Shown here: piece after piece, positions 33,009-41,455 of the stretch
How positions within the stretch are numbered: position 1 is the stretch's first letter
How the letters are laid out: every line of letters begins with the position of its first letter
Source: CAYUVH01 sp964448135
Lineage (GTDB): Bacteria; Verrucomicrobiota; Verrucomicrobiia; Limisphaerales; UBA8199
Length of the DNA: 64,000 nt
Reading direction: 5' to 3'
Assembly (NCBI GenBank): GCA_964448135.1
Contig: CAYUVH010000041.1
Location: 1-64,000, forward strand
Position numbers and translations under genes: made by a program
The notes under the pieces: model-generated
Databases searched by the model: none
What the model saw: the letters and a program-made list of their open reading frames with translations, nothing else
Told to the model about the DNA's origin: nothing

Positions 33009-33524
33009 ATGTGGACCTGCCCTTATTGCCGTGAACCGATGCCGGTGACGTGGCGGCGGCTGTTCACCTGGGGGAAGCGGCGCCGCTGCCCGCATTGCAG
33101 CGGTATTTCCAGCCTGCTTTTGGAACTCAAGCACCGCTTGATGCTGGGCATCGCCAATGCCGCGGCGTTTATACTGGTGGCGATTGCGTATGAAGCCCTG
33201 ATTCGTGGGCGAGCTAACAGCCAATATTGGCGGGTGGGCGCTATTATGTGGGTGACGCTAGCGCTGGAGTTGCCCATTCTCAGGTTTGTTTATGGACGGT
33301 ACGGGAAGCTCGTTCCAATTGAGGGCGAGATGCCAATGATTGGAGACGAGACAATTTGCGTGGAGTGCGGGGGGAGTTTCAAAGTGGTGGAAATGATCGC
33401 TCACGAGAAGCAGCACGTGTGCGCGCGGTGCAAGCCGGTGTTTTTGCAGAAGCTGGCGGAGGGGGCGCGGATTGGTCGGACGGTGAAGGAGTCGAATGCT
33501 GGCGCGGACGGCAAACAGGCTTAG
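33009..33524 (+). CDS. Membrane protein with two zinc ribbons, paralogue of 45805-46398
   Basis: The 171-residue protein opens with one zinc ribbon, CPYCREPMPVTW and CPHCSG (residues about 4-33), then two membrane spans (about 46-64 and 75-93), and a second C-terminal zinc ribbon: ICVECGGSFKVVEMIAHEKQ followed by HVCARCKPVFLQKLAEG. The second ribbon and its upstream span align closely with the product of 45805-46398. It lies just left of the GTPase/channel operon, on the opposite strand, and its counterpart lies at the right edge. Function is unknown; the ribbon may bind RNA, protein or metal. Confidence 0.75.
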   Translation: MWTCPYCREPMPVTWRRLFTWGKRRRCPHCSGISSLLLELKHRLMLGIANAAAFILVAIAYEALIRGRANSQYWRVGAIMWVTLALELPILRFVYGRYGKLVPIEGEMPMIGDETICVECGGSFKVVEMIAHEKQHVCARCKPVFLQKLAEGARIGRTVKESNAGADGKQA

Positions 33525-33564
33525 CCGGGACGATTCAGTTGGGGGAAGTCCCCCCTCACCCCGG

Positions 33565-33584
33565 CCCTCTCCCAAAGGAGAGGG
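33565..33584. repeat. CCCTCTCC hairpin element
   Basis: CCCTCTCC-CAAA-GGAGAGGG is a perfect 8-base-pair stem preceded by CCCCTCACCCCGG. A relative lies at 48927-48947, and the GGCCCTCTCCC core also occurs near 11142 and 53117. It is REP-like. Confidence 0.7.
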
Positions 33585-33708
33585 GGAGCGATTGAGCGGT
33601 CCGGGTTGAAGCCACCTTTTGGTGACGTCGTCCGGCACCAGTCTTCGGAAGGAATGAGCCGGCTTGGTGCGAGTTGATTTATTATGTGGCCGCGGGCAGC
33701 GACGCCGC

Positions 33709-33735
33709 GGCCGGCAGGGGACTGCCGGCCCTACC
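33709..33735 (+). repeat. CTACC-type hairpin element
   Basis: GGCCGGCAG-GGGA-CTGCCGGCC (9-base-pair stem, 33709-33730) is followed by CTACC. The same plan is seen at 30339-30360, 33799-33823 and 49031-49057 with different stem sequence but the same trailing CTACC. Confidence 0.7.
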
Positions 33736-33754
33736 TTTCGGCGGCCACGGTTTT

Positions 33755-33844
33755 ACAGCAGTTTATTTAATTCCGCAGCCAGCGCGTCACGACGTCGCGG
33801 CCGCGCAGCAGCGCGGCCCTACCAGGAATGCGGCTACAGTTTTA
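33755..33844 (+). repeat. Dispersed repeat, second copy of a pair
   Basis: This is the partner of 30295-30381: ACAGCAGTTTATTTAATT, hairpin GGCCGCGC/GCGCGGCC (33799-33818), CCTACC and ATGCGGCTACAGTTTTA. It ends directly at the 3' end of the channel operon, so it may serve as its terminator region. Confidence 0.85.
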
Positions 33845-33867
33845 TCCCGCTTCAGACGAAATCGTAG

Positions 33868-34818
33868 TTATTGCTGGAAGGGAAGGAAGCGGCAGCGCAG
33901 GGCGGGGTCGGGGTTTTCGGGGTCGTATTGGATGGTGCAAATCCAGTGGGTGCGCTGGCCGCTGGTGGCGCGGATGGTGTGGTGGAAAAGGTTGGTCTTG
34001 TCCCGGACGACGGTGCGCACGGTGTAGGGGGTGGCGTCCGCAAAATCGTGGCGCGCATAGAAATCGACGAAGAGTTTGTAGATGCCCGCCGGAGCGCCAC
34101 GGGAGGGCCAGAAGATATTCTCGATCGGCGTGCGACTCATATTGAATCCCGCATTCTGGTCCAGATCAAGGCGGCCGCCGGTCAGTTCGGAGCGCTTGTG
34201 GCTGTACCAGATTTCAACGCCCAGGGGATCGATGCAGTGGAGATCGAGGTCGTTGTAGTTCCACCAGAAGAGGGAGAATTGGACGTCGCCACTTTTCGCG
34301 CCGGCAGCGCCCAGCCGGCGGCCCAGCGTGGCCGCTTCCTGCACGGCGGCAACGGAACCCGGCCCGGCGGCGGGATGATTGGTCGGGACCGGTTCATCCG
34401 AAAAATCGGCGATGATCGTGACGGGATTATTGGTCACCGAGGCGTCGCCGCGTTTATCGGAGGCGGTGCCGTTGGTTTGGGTGCCGTCGGCTCCCAATGC
34501 TCCGTGGTTGGTGAGCGCGGCCGAATCGGCATTTACGGCGTCGAATCCATCTCCGCCGGCGCCGTTCGTGGTGCCCCGGCCCTGCTCGCTGCCGCCGAGG
34601 CCGAAGGATCCCGCGAGATCGCTGCCGCCGGCTCCAAAGATATTGGTCTTCAACCAGGGGCCGGCGCTGCCGAAAGTTTGTGGATCAGTCATCAAACGCC
34701 AGAGCGCGAGGAAGAGAATGAAAATCGCCAGGGCAATGGCCACGCCTTTACCCGGGCGGGAAGACCGGGGCGGTCGCGGTTCTGTGGTGGAATCATCCAT
34801 TTCGGGGGAAGCATCCAT
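33868..34818 (-). CDS. Membrane-anchored protein with YfaP/DUF2135-like domain
   Basis: The last gene of the nine-gene operon encodes 316 residues. A cytoplasmic basic/proline-rich start is followed by one span (about residues 25-42, VAIALAIFILFLALW) and a Gly/Asn-rich linker (about 45-150). The C-terminal domain (about 177-311) has SLFWWNYNDLDLHCIDPLGV, IWYSHKRSELTGGRLDLDQN, and AGIYKLFVDFYARHDF. The DLDLH-x4-PxG and YSH-x-(6)-GG pattern is that of YfaP/DUF2135-type beta-sandwich domains, often found in secreted or surface proteins. The chosen ATG at 34818 omits nine residues from a TTG start directly after the previous stop. The domain should face the periplasm. Confidence 0.75.
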   Translation of the reverse strand: MDASPEMDDSTTEPRPPRSSRPGKGVAIALAIFILFLALWRLMTDPQTFGSAGPWLKTNIFGAGGSDLAGSFGLGGSEQGRGTTNGAGGDGFDAVNADSAALTNHGALGADGTQTNGTASDKRGDASVTNNPVTIIADFSDEPVPTNHPAAGPGSVAAVQEAATLGRRLGAAGAKSGDVQFSLFWWNYNDLDLHCIDPLGVEIWYSHKRSELTGGRLDLDQNAGFNMSRTPIENIFWPSRGAPAGIYKLFVDFYARHDFADATPYTVRTVVRDKTNLFHHTIRATSGQRTHWICTIQYDPENPDPALRCRFLPFQQ

Positions 34819-34845
34819 GGCGTAGTGTGCGCGTCGCGCAGCCAA

Positions 34846-35700
34846 TCAGGGCGACCTGGCGGCCGGATTTGTGATACCGGCGCCAGCGGGCGCGACGGCA
34901 TTCGTCGGCGCCGAGTTTGACACTGCCCAGCCGACCCGTTCCTTTTCCGCCAGCCGGAGCAAGGCTTCGACTCCGGAGTCAGCCACGGGCCGGGCGAGTT
35001 CCGGGTCCGGGGGCAAAATGACGGCGCTACGGACGGGATAGCCCGGCGCGGTGCGAACAACGGGAGGGGCGGCCACGGGAGCGTTTTGAGAATTCGGCGG
35101 TGCGGAACCTGGATTCTGCGGCTCGGACGGCGCGGGTAGCGCGTTGCCGATATGGGACGAGTCGGCTCGCCGAGGACCGCCCGGCAAAGCCGGGCTCGCT
35201 CGCATTTCACCGGGCGTTACTGGACTACCCGGGTCCGGGGTGGAGATCGGCGGCGCGGTTGAATTGTTGGCGGCGGCTGGCGGGTTGACTTCGGATTCGA
35301 GCCCCGGCGAACTCCTCCCGGTTCCGGTTCCCTCGTCGGTCCCGGAAGCATTCAAGGAACCGCGATCGAATGGCAGGCTCGATCCGCCCGACGCATTCGA
35401 AAGTGTATCAGGGAGCGCGCCACCACTCGTTCCCATGCCTGCCACACCGCGGTTGGTCGCACCATAACCGCGCCCGGTGGAGAAATTCAATCCGCTCGCC
35501 CGATTGCTGGCGACGACATTTCCCGCCGGGTGCGTCGTTGGGCGGCTGTTCGTCTGAGCATCCCGCGCGAAGTCGCCGAACACATAGCGACGCAACGAAT
35601 TCCCCGGACGCAGATACAACCACACCAGGAGCCCGAGCAGCAGGAGGATGGCCGCGACGATCGCCACGTCCTTGCCGCTGAATGTTCGCTCGGATTGCAT
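34846..35700 (-). CDS. Single-span protein with Pro/Ser/Gly-rich periplasmic part
   Basis: This 284-residue product has one N-terminal span (about residues 10-28, VAIVAAILLLLGLLVWLYL) followed by 255 residues of low-complexity Pro/Ala/Ser/Gly/Asn sequence with no recognised fold, ending in a short ordered-looking segment (DSGVEALLRLAEKERVGWAV). It looks like a flexible spacer or envelope-spanning stalk. It lies 27 bases before the next gene and 6 bases after the previous one in the same operon. Confidence 0.75.
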   Translation of the reverse strand: MQSERTFSGKDVAIVAAILLLLGLLVWLYLRPGNSLRRYVFGDFARDAQTNSRPTTHPAGNVVASNRASGLNFSTGRGYGATNRGVAGMGTSGGALPDTLSNASGGSSLPFDRGSLNASGTDEGTGTGRSSPGLESEVNPPAAANNSTAPPISTPDPGSPVTPGEMRASPALPGGPRRADSSHIGNALPAPSEPQNPGSAPPNSQNAPVAAPPVVRTAPGYPVRSAVILPPDPELARPVADSGVEALLRLAEKERVGWAVSNSAPTNAVAPAGAGITNPAARSP

Positions 35701-35706
35701 GCGCGA

Positions 35707-36369
35707 CTAGTTTTGCGCGGGCATATGCGCTCCGCCGGCGCCGACTTCGAGCACCCGGTTCGCGGGCAACGGTTCCCAGCCGTATTGAAAACCGAGTTTC
35801 ACGACGGTTTCCTTGGCGCGGTTGAATTCGGCAAAGGAGTCGGCGTACACTTCAAAGGCGAAATACACGTTGGTCCGCGAGGTCTGGCGAAAGCGTTGTA
35901 TCATCGCTTCCACTCCCGCTTCAGCATCATCGCCCAGGTCTGGATTGGGTTCAACCGTGCGGCCCCGCCACGCCAGCGATTGGAGATTTCTGGCCGGCGC
36001 GCCCGTTCCATCCCCGGGCAGCACGTTCAATGGATACAGCCGTCCGTAGCGCACGATCACGGGCCACGGTTTGCGGTTCGTCACTTTCGCATTCGGAAGG
36101 CTCATCACGTTGGTCCGGGCCTCGTGGGCGGCATGCAGCTTTGCTTCGAGCTGTTGCAGTTCGGCGACGACGGCGGCATTCGTGGCGGACAGCACGGCCA
36201 TATCCTTCGTCAACTCCGCGGCGCTCGGAGCGGGCGCGGACGCGGGCGAGACCTGCACCAATTGCGCGAGCGTGAGCGTGATGAACACCACGCCGCCCAG
36301 CACGTTGCACATGGTGTCGAGCAACATCTCCAGGCTGTCCGCGTAAAAGCCAGAGGACTTTTTTCTCAT
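35707..36369 (-). CDS. MotB/ExbD-like single-span protein, second type
   Basis: The 220-residue protein has one N-terminal span (about residues 17-40), MLLDTMCNVLGGVVFITLTL, with Asp18 at its cytoplasmic edge, the place of the ion-carrying Asp of MotB, TolR and ExbD. A helical stretch (KDMAVLSATNAAVVAELQQL) and a beta-rich C-terminal domain (about residues 95-215, PVIVRYGRLYPLNV, TNVYFAFEVYADSFAEF) follow. No OmpA-like peptidoglycan-binding domain is evident. It overlaps the preceding MotB-like gene by four bases. It differs in sequence from that protein, so the operon codes for two kinds of anchor for one channel gene. Confidence 0.8.
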   Translation of the reverse strand: MRKKSSGFYADSLEMLLDTMCNVLGGVVFITLTLAQLVQVSPASAPAPSAAELTKDMAVLSATNAAVVAELQQLEAKLHAAHEARTNVMSLPNAKVTNRKPWPVIVRYGRLYPLNVLPGDGTGAPARNLQSLAWRGRTVEPNPDLGDDAEAGVEAMIQRFRQTSRTNVYFAFEVYADSFAEFNRAKETVVKLGFQYGWEPLPANRVLEVGAGGAHMPAQN

Positions 36370-36926
36370 GGCGACAAAATATATTCCCGGTCTTCCTCGG
36401 CGGCGTCGTAGCCGGAGTCGCGGAAGCCGCGGCGGTCGGCCAGTTGGCGGCAGGATTCAAACGCCGCGATGCCGGAGGGCCGGACGTAAAACACCAGGCG
36501 ATCCTTTGCGGGGTCGCAACTGGCGAGCGCCTCGTTGAAACCGGTTTCGCCGCGCGCGGCGGGAAACGCGATGGTGTTGGTTTCACCGGCATGCGCCAGC
36601 GTGCCGTTCGTGGCGGAGAGCACGACCAGCACCGGACGTTTGCCGGAAGGATCCGCCTGCGGCAGCACGAAGATTCGATGGGCCAGCCGGCTGACATCGG
36701 ACTGCCGTTGCCGCAGGGTTGCGAGATTACTCGCGAGCTGCTGCCGGGCGGCTTCCACTTCCTTTTGCAAGGCGTCGCGCGCGGGATCAGCGGGTTGCTT
36801 GCGACGGGCGACTTCGAGGGACAACAGAAGCATGACAATGATCAGCACGCCGGTGACCGTGGTGATCATGTCCTGAAAGGCGAAGAACGACACCCGCGCG
36901 GAGGTTTGTCGAAGCCGGCTGGGCAT
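36366..36926 (-). CDS. MotB/ExbD-like single-span protein, first type
   Basis: The 186-residue protein starts with a basic segment, then a span (about residues 14-40): SFFAFQDMITTVTGVLIIVM, with Asp19 in the position of the conserved proton-binding Asp of MotB/TolR/ExbD. A coiled-coil-like region (DALQKEVEAARQQLASNLAT) and a compact C-terminal domain (VLVVLSATNGTLAHA, DRLVFYVRPSGIAAF) follow. It is 12 bases downstream of the MotA/TolQ-like gene, the usual order for channel and stator partner. Zorya ZorB and TolR have the same N-terminal plan, but I see no ZorB-type C-terminal domain. Confidence 0.8.
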   Translation of the reverse strand: MPSRLRQTSARVSFFAFQDMITTVTGVLIIVMLLLSLEVARRKQPADPARDALQKEVEAARQQLASNLATLRQRQSDVSRLAHRIFVLPQADPSGKRPVLVVLSATNGTLAHAGETNTIAFPAARGETGFNEALASCDPAKDRLVFYVRPSGIAAFESCRQLADRRGFRDSGYDAAEEDREYILSP

Positions 36927-36938
36927 AGACGCAGAACG

Positions 36939-37937
36939 TTACTTTGATTCGGACACGATTTCCCGGACGCGGAGTTTGGAAATCACGTGGGCGTTGGTGT
37001 AGTCGTTGCACTCATCCAGAAAATCCATCTCCTTCTGGTGCGTCAGGTCGGAAAGCAGATGCAGCAGCAGCGCGAAGACGAGGCCCACGAGCGTGGTTTC
37101 AAAAGCCGTGGAAAGCCCGCCAACCACGTCGCCAAGACTTTCGCGCAACTGCGCGGCGTCGCTGGCGTTCACGTTGAATTTGGCCATCGCCACGCTGAGG
37201 CCGAGCACGGTGCCCACGAAGCCCAGCACGGGGATCGCCCAGATCATCGCGTGAATAAGTGCATAGCTGGAGGCGATTTGATTTTCGTCGTTCTCCGCCT
37301 GGTTGTTCAGGATCACCGATACGTCGCTCACGCCGCCGATGTTGTGCAGGCTGGAGAGCGCGCGGTCGATGCGGTTGAGGAGCACGAAATGGCGGGTGTC
37401 GTCCACCAAGCCGCGCATGCGCTCGAGCACGGTGCGGGCGGTGGCTTCGTTGAGGATGAACTCCTGGTGCTGGGGCACGGCGGCCAGTTCCAGGGCGCGC
37501 CGTTGCAGGCGGAGCTTGGGCAGCTTGATCAGGGAGATGATCGCGCCCCAGAAAAAGAATAGTGTGGCGGGAATGGTCGCCGGCAGGTTGTTGGGCCGGA
37601 CAAATACCTGGCCGATGCGATGAACGGTGCCATCGCCCTTATACATCAAAAACATCAGTCCGAGGAACACGGCGGAGACCAGCGCCGCCAGGATGAAAGT
37701 GAATGTCTTGTTGGCGGCGGTAAAACGCCCGCCCTTGAAAAGTCCCAGGCGATTTTCGATGTCCTCCTCGGTCCAACTCAACGAAACGAATCCAGGGCGG
37801 GCGGCGCCCTGGCTTCCGGCGGCCTGGGGTTCACCCACCGGCCGGGACGCGGGCGCGCCGGAACGCCGGCCGAGCAACCGTTTTCCCGAGGGTTGGGTCG
37901 GGGCGGTGGGATTCGTGGGATCGGGAGTGGAAGCCAT
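36939..37937 (-). CDS. MotA/TolQ/ExbB-type proton channel protein of the GTPase operon
   Basis: The 332-residue membrane protein has a 50-residue Pro/Gly/Ser-rich cytoplasmic lead, then four spans (about residues 79-99, 119-139, 225-250, 275-297). The MotA/TolQ/ExbB domain is plain: AIPVLGFVGTVLGLSVAMAK and VVGGLSTAFETTLVGLVFAL, with the conserved Gly-rich hinge. It clearly differs from the tolQ of this window (10321-11058), which is shorter and three-spanning. With the two MotB/ExbD-like proteins downstream it should form an ion-driven rotary or torque-generating complex. It follows the TM2-domain gene after 18 bases. Confidence 0.92.
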   Translation of the reverse strand: MASTPDPTNPTAPTQPSGKRLLGRRSGAPASRPVGEPQAAGSQGAARPGFVSLSWTEEDIENRLGLFKGGRFTAANKTFTFILAALVSAVFLGLMFLMYKGDGTVHRIGQVFVRPNNLPATIPATLFFFWGAIISLIKLPKLRLQRRALELAAVPQHQEFILNEATARTVLERMRGLVDDTRHFVLLNRIDRALSSLHNIGGVSDVSVILNNQAENDENQIASSYALIHAMIWAIPVLGFVGTVLGLSVAMAKFNVNASDAAQLRESLGDVVGGLSTAFETTLVGLVFALLLHLLSDLTHQKEMDFLDECNDYTNAHVISKLRVREIVSESK

Positions 37938-37955
37938 AATTTATGCAGGTGGATT

Positions 37956-38480
37956 TCAACTCATTTCCAGGTCGTCGCCGTCTCGCCGTACGAGCGCCGC
38001 TTCAACCGCCGCCCACAGCCAGGAGGCGATGAAACCATAGCCCAGCAGGGAGGTGGCTATGCTCAACAGCAATTGCAGCAGTCCCGTCAGCCAGTGGCGG
38101 GCGTAATAATTGTGGAGTCCGGTGAAACCGAAGGCCACCGCCAGGAATGCGTAGATCAAGCGGCGACGGGGTCCAACCTCGACCGTCTCATCGGCCACGG
38201 CGGCGCGGGATTTTCGGGCCGACGAGGAGCGCGGCACTTCGACACGTATCGCGCCACTGGCAGGTCGGCCAGCCTGGTCGGCTGCGCCCGGCTTGGGCGG
38301 GAGTTTGGGTTGGTTCGCTTTGGCGAGAAAGATTTCCAGCGTGAGCCATTCCTCACCCACGCGAATTTCGTGGCCCAAGCCAATCTCGTGATCGTCGAGC
38401 TTGCGATCGATCTCCTCCAGCGAGTAAGGCCCTTGCAGGCGGCCGCGCCAGCGCAACGTCCATTGTTGGTCCTCGCTCAT
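37956..38480 (-). CDS. GYF-like plus TM2-domain membrane protein
   Basis: The 174-residue protein starts (ATG 38480) with about 50 residues that resemble a GYF_2 domain: QQWTLRWRGRLQGPYSLEEI, then EIGLGHEIRVGEEWLTLEIF. After a linker comes a TM2 domain (about residues 103-165): RRRLIYAFLAVAFGFTGLHN with the Asn-Tyr-Tyr and LTGLLQLLLSIATSLLGYGF. TM2 proteins have two spans and a DRF/GLH-type loop; the function is unclear. The start overlaps the 986-residue gene's stop by four bases. A similar GYF-like stretch occurs in the GTPase gene product (43943), so the two may share a binding partner. Confidence 0.8.
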   Translation of the reverse strand: MSEDQQWTLRWRGRLQGPYSLEEIDRKLDDHEIGLGHEIRVGEEWLTLEIFLAKANQPKLPPKPGAADQAGRPASGAIRVEVPRSSSARKSRAAVADETVEVGPRRRLIYAFLAVAFGFTGLHNYYARHWLTGLLQLLLSIATSLLGYGFIASWLWAAVEAALVRRDGDDLEMS

Positions 38481-41437
38481 GGCAAATCCCCGAACAGGGG
38501 CGGCAGGGGCGTTCCGGGTTGCACGACATGACCGGTGGTTTTTTTGGTCTGCTCCCAAATGCGCCGGCGGTCGCCCTGAAAAACAAAGAGCGGTGTATAA
38601 CACAACGGCGCTTCCACCTGCTGCCAGCCGGAAGATTCTCCCGGCGCGCGGCGGAACAGCAGCGCCGGAGCGTGAGTGCGGGCGCTCCAACCCCAGCATT
38701 CGGTCGCGGTCTTGGCGGCGTCGGGAAGCGTCAGCACTGGTTTGCCATCCGCATTAGCATGACCGACCAGGACAAATCGCGCCGTGCAAACCTCGACCGC
38801 CAGGCGGTGATAGAATTCCGCCTCGTGCGCCAGCGGCACCTTTTTCGCCTCCGCGAGCCCGGCGCGCAGCGGACCTTCATAGAGCGCGAGCTGGTTGGGT
38901 ACCATCCAATCTCCGCTTTGCAAATGAACTCCGCCCAGTTCCTTGAGCCGCTCGACCTCCCGGGTCGCGGAGGGCGACCAAATCAAGCCCCACTCCATCG
39001 GGCGTAACTCCGCGAGCTCCACCAATCGCAGAATCACGTAGGTGCGAAACACGGCGCTCGCGTCACCGTCTCCATTGGCGCGGTCGATCAGGTCGATGAT
39101 GGACTTCTGGTATTTTCCGGTGTTCAGGTCGATCAAGTCCCCCAGTTCCAGCCTTTGGAAGGCGTCCGACTCGCGCGTCAGCCCCATCGGCTCCAACTTT
39201 TCGTAATCCCATTCCCAGCTCTCGACCACCCCTTGCTCAAAACGAAGGAAGGACGGCGATTTTTTGGGATCGTAGATCATGCCGCCCTTCTTGCCGGTGC
39301 GGTTGTCCGCGAGTTTTCCCTGGGTCAAAATCAGCTTCGTGTTGCCGGTGTTTTGCTGATTCCGGGGGTTGCTGGTGAGGTTGTAGAGGTAAACTTCGCG
39401 GATATTGCGGTCGTTGCGGAGTTTTGCATAAGCGGACTTCTCCGCATCCGTCGGCTCCACCGGCCGCCACACCAGCGGCGGGCCGGCCGGGTTGGTGAAT
39501 GCGCCCCACGCAGCGGGATGACCGGGCAGCAACAGCCCGCCCAACAGAGAAGCTTCCGACGGATTGAGGGCCCGCACTTCTGCCGCGCAGGTGCGCTCCG
39601 GGGCCGACGCGAAGGGCGACGTCTCCACGGTGGCCAGCGCGTCCACATAATTCCCCAACGATTGAGCATGCTCCATTTTCTCCCGCGCACTGGTCCATTG
39701 CGCGACTTTGGCGGCCAGCCCGGCGAGATTGTTCGTGGCCTCCTGGAACTGCCGGGCGAGTCCGGCTTCGATGGGCACCGGCCCGTGCGCTCTCGTTGCG
39801 AGTTCATTCGCCAGCGCCTGGGCTTCCGGCAACGCCTTGCTCACCGAATCAACGCCGCTGGCTGGATTCATGCGCTCACTGGCCAGTTGTTGCAACTGTT
39901 GCAGGCGTTTCGAGAAATCCTCGTTACCGGCCGGAGCGGCGGAGGCCACCTTTTGCTGCCATTGCTGGTCGAATGCCTCCAGTTCCTTCCGGCCCGCGGC
40001 TTTGAATTCCGGCGCTACGGATTCCAACGCCTGGGCACACTCGGAGCGTTGCGCGGGAACCTTTTCGAATTTCCCGGCGGCCGCCAGCGACCGCAAATCG
40101 GCCAGCTGCTGGTCGAACCTGGATTTGAGCTCCAGCTCGCGGGTGACAAATTCGTTTCCCCGAGCCACGGCTTCGGCCACGCCGGTTTTGCCCTGCACCC
40201 GCGCGGGTGTTTGTTCGAGCACGCGCCGCGCGCCTCCCACCTCCCGTGACTGCTCGAGACGTGCCAGGTCGGCGGCCACCTGGCGCGCCCGGAAATGTTC
40301 CCACGCCGCCCAGCCCACGACTCCGAGAACGGCGAGAACTCCCACCCAAGCCATCACCTTTCGGGTTTGTCGGCGCTGTTGGTCCCGGCGAATGCAGCCT
40401 TGCAGCCAACGGGTCATTTCCTGGTATCGCTGGGCAAAACTTTCGTCGAGCGGTTCTTCGAACCTCCCGGCGTCCTGCCACTTGGTGGTGAGCGACGCCA
40501 GCTCGGCTTCGAGTTGCGCAGCAGGGGGCGTCGCCCTGGAAGCGCGCAACGTCTCGCCGGTCTTGATTTGGAAATCGAGCGCGTCCAACGCCCGTGACCG
40601 GTCCTGGTTCCGAACATAGTCGCCGCGCTCGCGCATGGTCCATTCCTCCAGCGCGTCGAACCGGGCCACGTCGGGCTCGGGAAAAAGGACCTCGTGCTGC
40701 GCGGCCACCGATTTGATTTCCTCGACGATGGGTTCAGCTTCCTGCCAATTGCCATCATCGCGACGGGCCTCCGCCTGGTCCAGCAGTCGCTGGCAGCGCA
40801 ACAATTGGGCCGCCTGCCAGACCGGATGATCCGGCGGAATCACGAGACCGGCGCGTTCATACTTCGCCACCAGGGCGAGGACGGCTTCCGGGTCACCCGA
40901 TTCCTGCGCCAGCCGCAAAGATTCAATCCGGGCGCGAACCACCTTTTCTTCCAGCCGCTTGATCTCCTGCGCGGAATTCGGGTCGGCAGGATTCACGCGC
41001 GCGATCACCCGCAGAATGGCCAGCGCGCCCTCCTCATCGTTCTGCATCATCGCGCGGCGATAGTCGCGATACAAAGGATGGTCCTGGCTCGCGCCCTTGC
41101 CGTAGGTCGTGTTGAGCACCCGTACGTGCTTGTCATAGAAGGGCTCGGCCGCAGGCAGGTTGTGAGTCTGACAATAAGTTCGCCACTCGCCGGCCTGCCG
41201 GAAACTCAACAGCGTGATCAGATCCAGCAAAGGCGGCGGAGTTTCCGCCAGTTGGAGGGCTTGCGATTCCTCGCCCGCTTCGATCATCAGGGCGCATTGC
41301 TCGAGACGGCGGGCCGTGGCACGCCCTAATTGCGCGAACTCCTGTGCCAGCTTGGCCGCCTGCTCCTCCTGCGCCGGCTGGCCGAGCAGCTCGGTGATCT
41401 TCCGCACCAGTCTTTCCACCTGGTTGAGTGTTGTCAT
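38477..41437 (-). CDS. 986-residue single-span protein of the GTPase operon
   Basis: The protein is predicted helical: about residues 1-350 form a TPR-like or alpha-solenoid segment (AEARRDDGNWQEAEPIVEE and similar), followed by one span (about 360-379, KVMAWVGVLAVLGVVGWAAW), a long helical or coiled-coil part (about 385-630), and a C-terminal region (about 660-986) with LPPLFGDLP at its end. No catalytic motif was found. Position next to the GAP1-like protein and before the TM2 gene fits a scaffold that links the cytoplasmic GTPase to the channel. I do not recognise a named family. It is one of the largest products of the window. Confidence 0.75.
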   Translation of the reverse strand: MTTLNQVERLVRKITELLGQPAQEEQAAKLAQEFAQLGRATARRLEQCALMIEAGEESQALQLAETPPPLLDLITLLSFRQAGEWRTYCQTHNLPAAEPFYDKHVRVLNTTYGKGASQDHPLYRDYRRAMMQNDEEGALAILRVIARVNPADPNSAQEIKRLEEKVVRARIESLRLAQESGDPEAVLALVAKYERAGLVIPPDHPVWQAAQLLRCQRLLDQAEARRDDGNWQEAEPIVEEIKSVAAQHEVLFPEPDVARFDALEEWTMRERGDYVRNQDRSRALDALDFQIKTGETLRASRATPPAAQLEAELASLTTKWQDAGRFEEPLDESFAQRYQEMTRWLQGCIRRDQQRRQTRKVMAWVGVLAVLGVVGWAAWEHFRARQVAADLARLEQSREVGGARRVLEQTPARVQGKTGVAEAVARGNEFVTRELELKSRFDQQLADLRSLAAAGKFEKVPAQRSECAQALESVAPEFKAAGRKELEAFDQQWQQKVASAAPAGNEDFSKRLQQLQQLASERMNPASGVDSVSKALPEAQALANELATRAHGPVPIEAGLARQFQEATNNLAGLAAKVAQWTSAREKMEHAQSLGNYVDALATVETSPFASAPERTCAAEVRALNPSEASLLGGLLLPGHPAAWGAFTNPAGPPLVWRPVEPTDAEKSAYAKLRNDRNIREVYLYNLTSNPRNQQNTGNTKLILTQGKLADNRTGKKGGMIYDPKKSPSFLRFEQGVVESWEWDYEKLEPMGLTRESDAFQRLELGDLIDLNTGKYQKSIIDLIDRANGDGDASAVFRTYVILRLVELAELRPMEWGLIWSPSATREVERLKELGGVHLQSGDWMVPNQLALYEGPLRAGLAEAKKVPLAHEAEFYHRLAVEVCTARFVLVGHANADGKPVLTLPDAAKTATECWGWSARTHAPALLFRRAPGESSGWQQVEAPLCYTPLFVFQGDRRRIWEQTKKTTGHVVQPGTPLPPLFGDLP

Positions 41438-41455
41438 GGTGATTGAAACATCAGG

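Larger units (their letters stand above)
33525..33867. other. Repeat-rich gap between the zinc-ribbon gene and the channel operon
   Basis: The stretch is filled by three dispersed elements: the CCCTCTCC hairpin (33565-33584), a CTACC-type hairpin (33709-33735) and the second long repeat (33755-33844). No gene was seen. One of the hairpins may terminate either flanking transcript. Confidence 0.6.
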
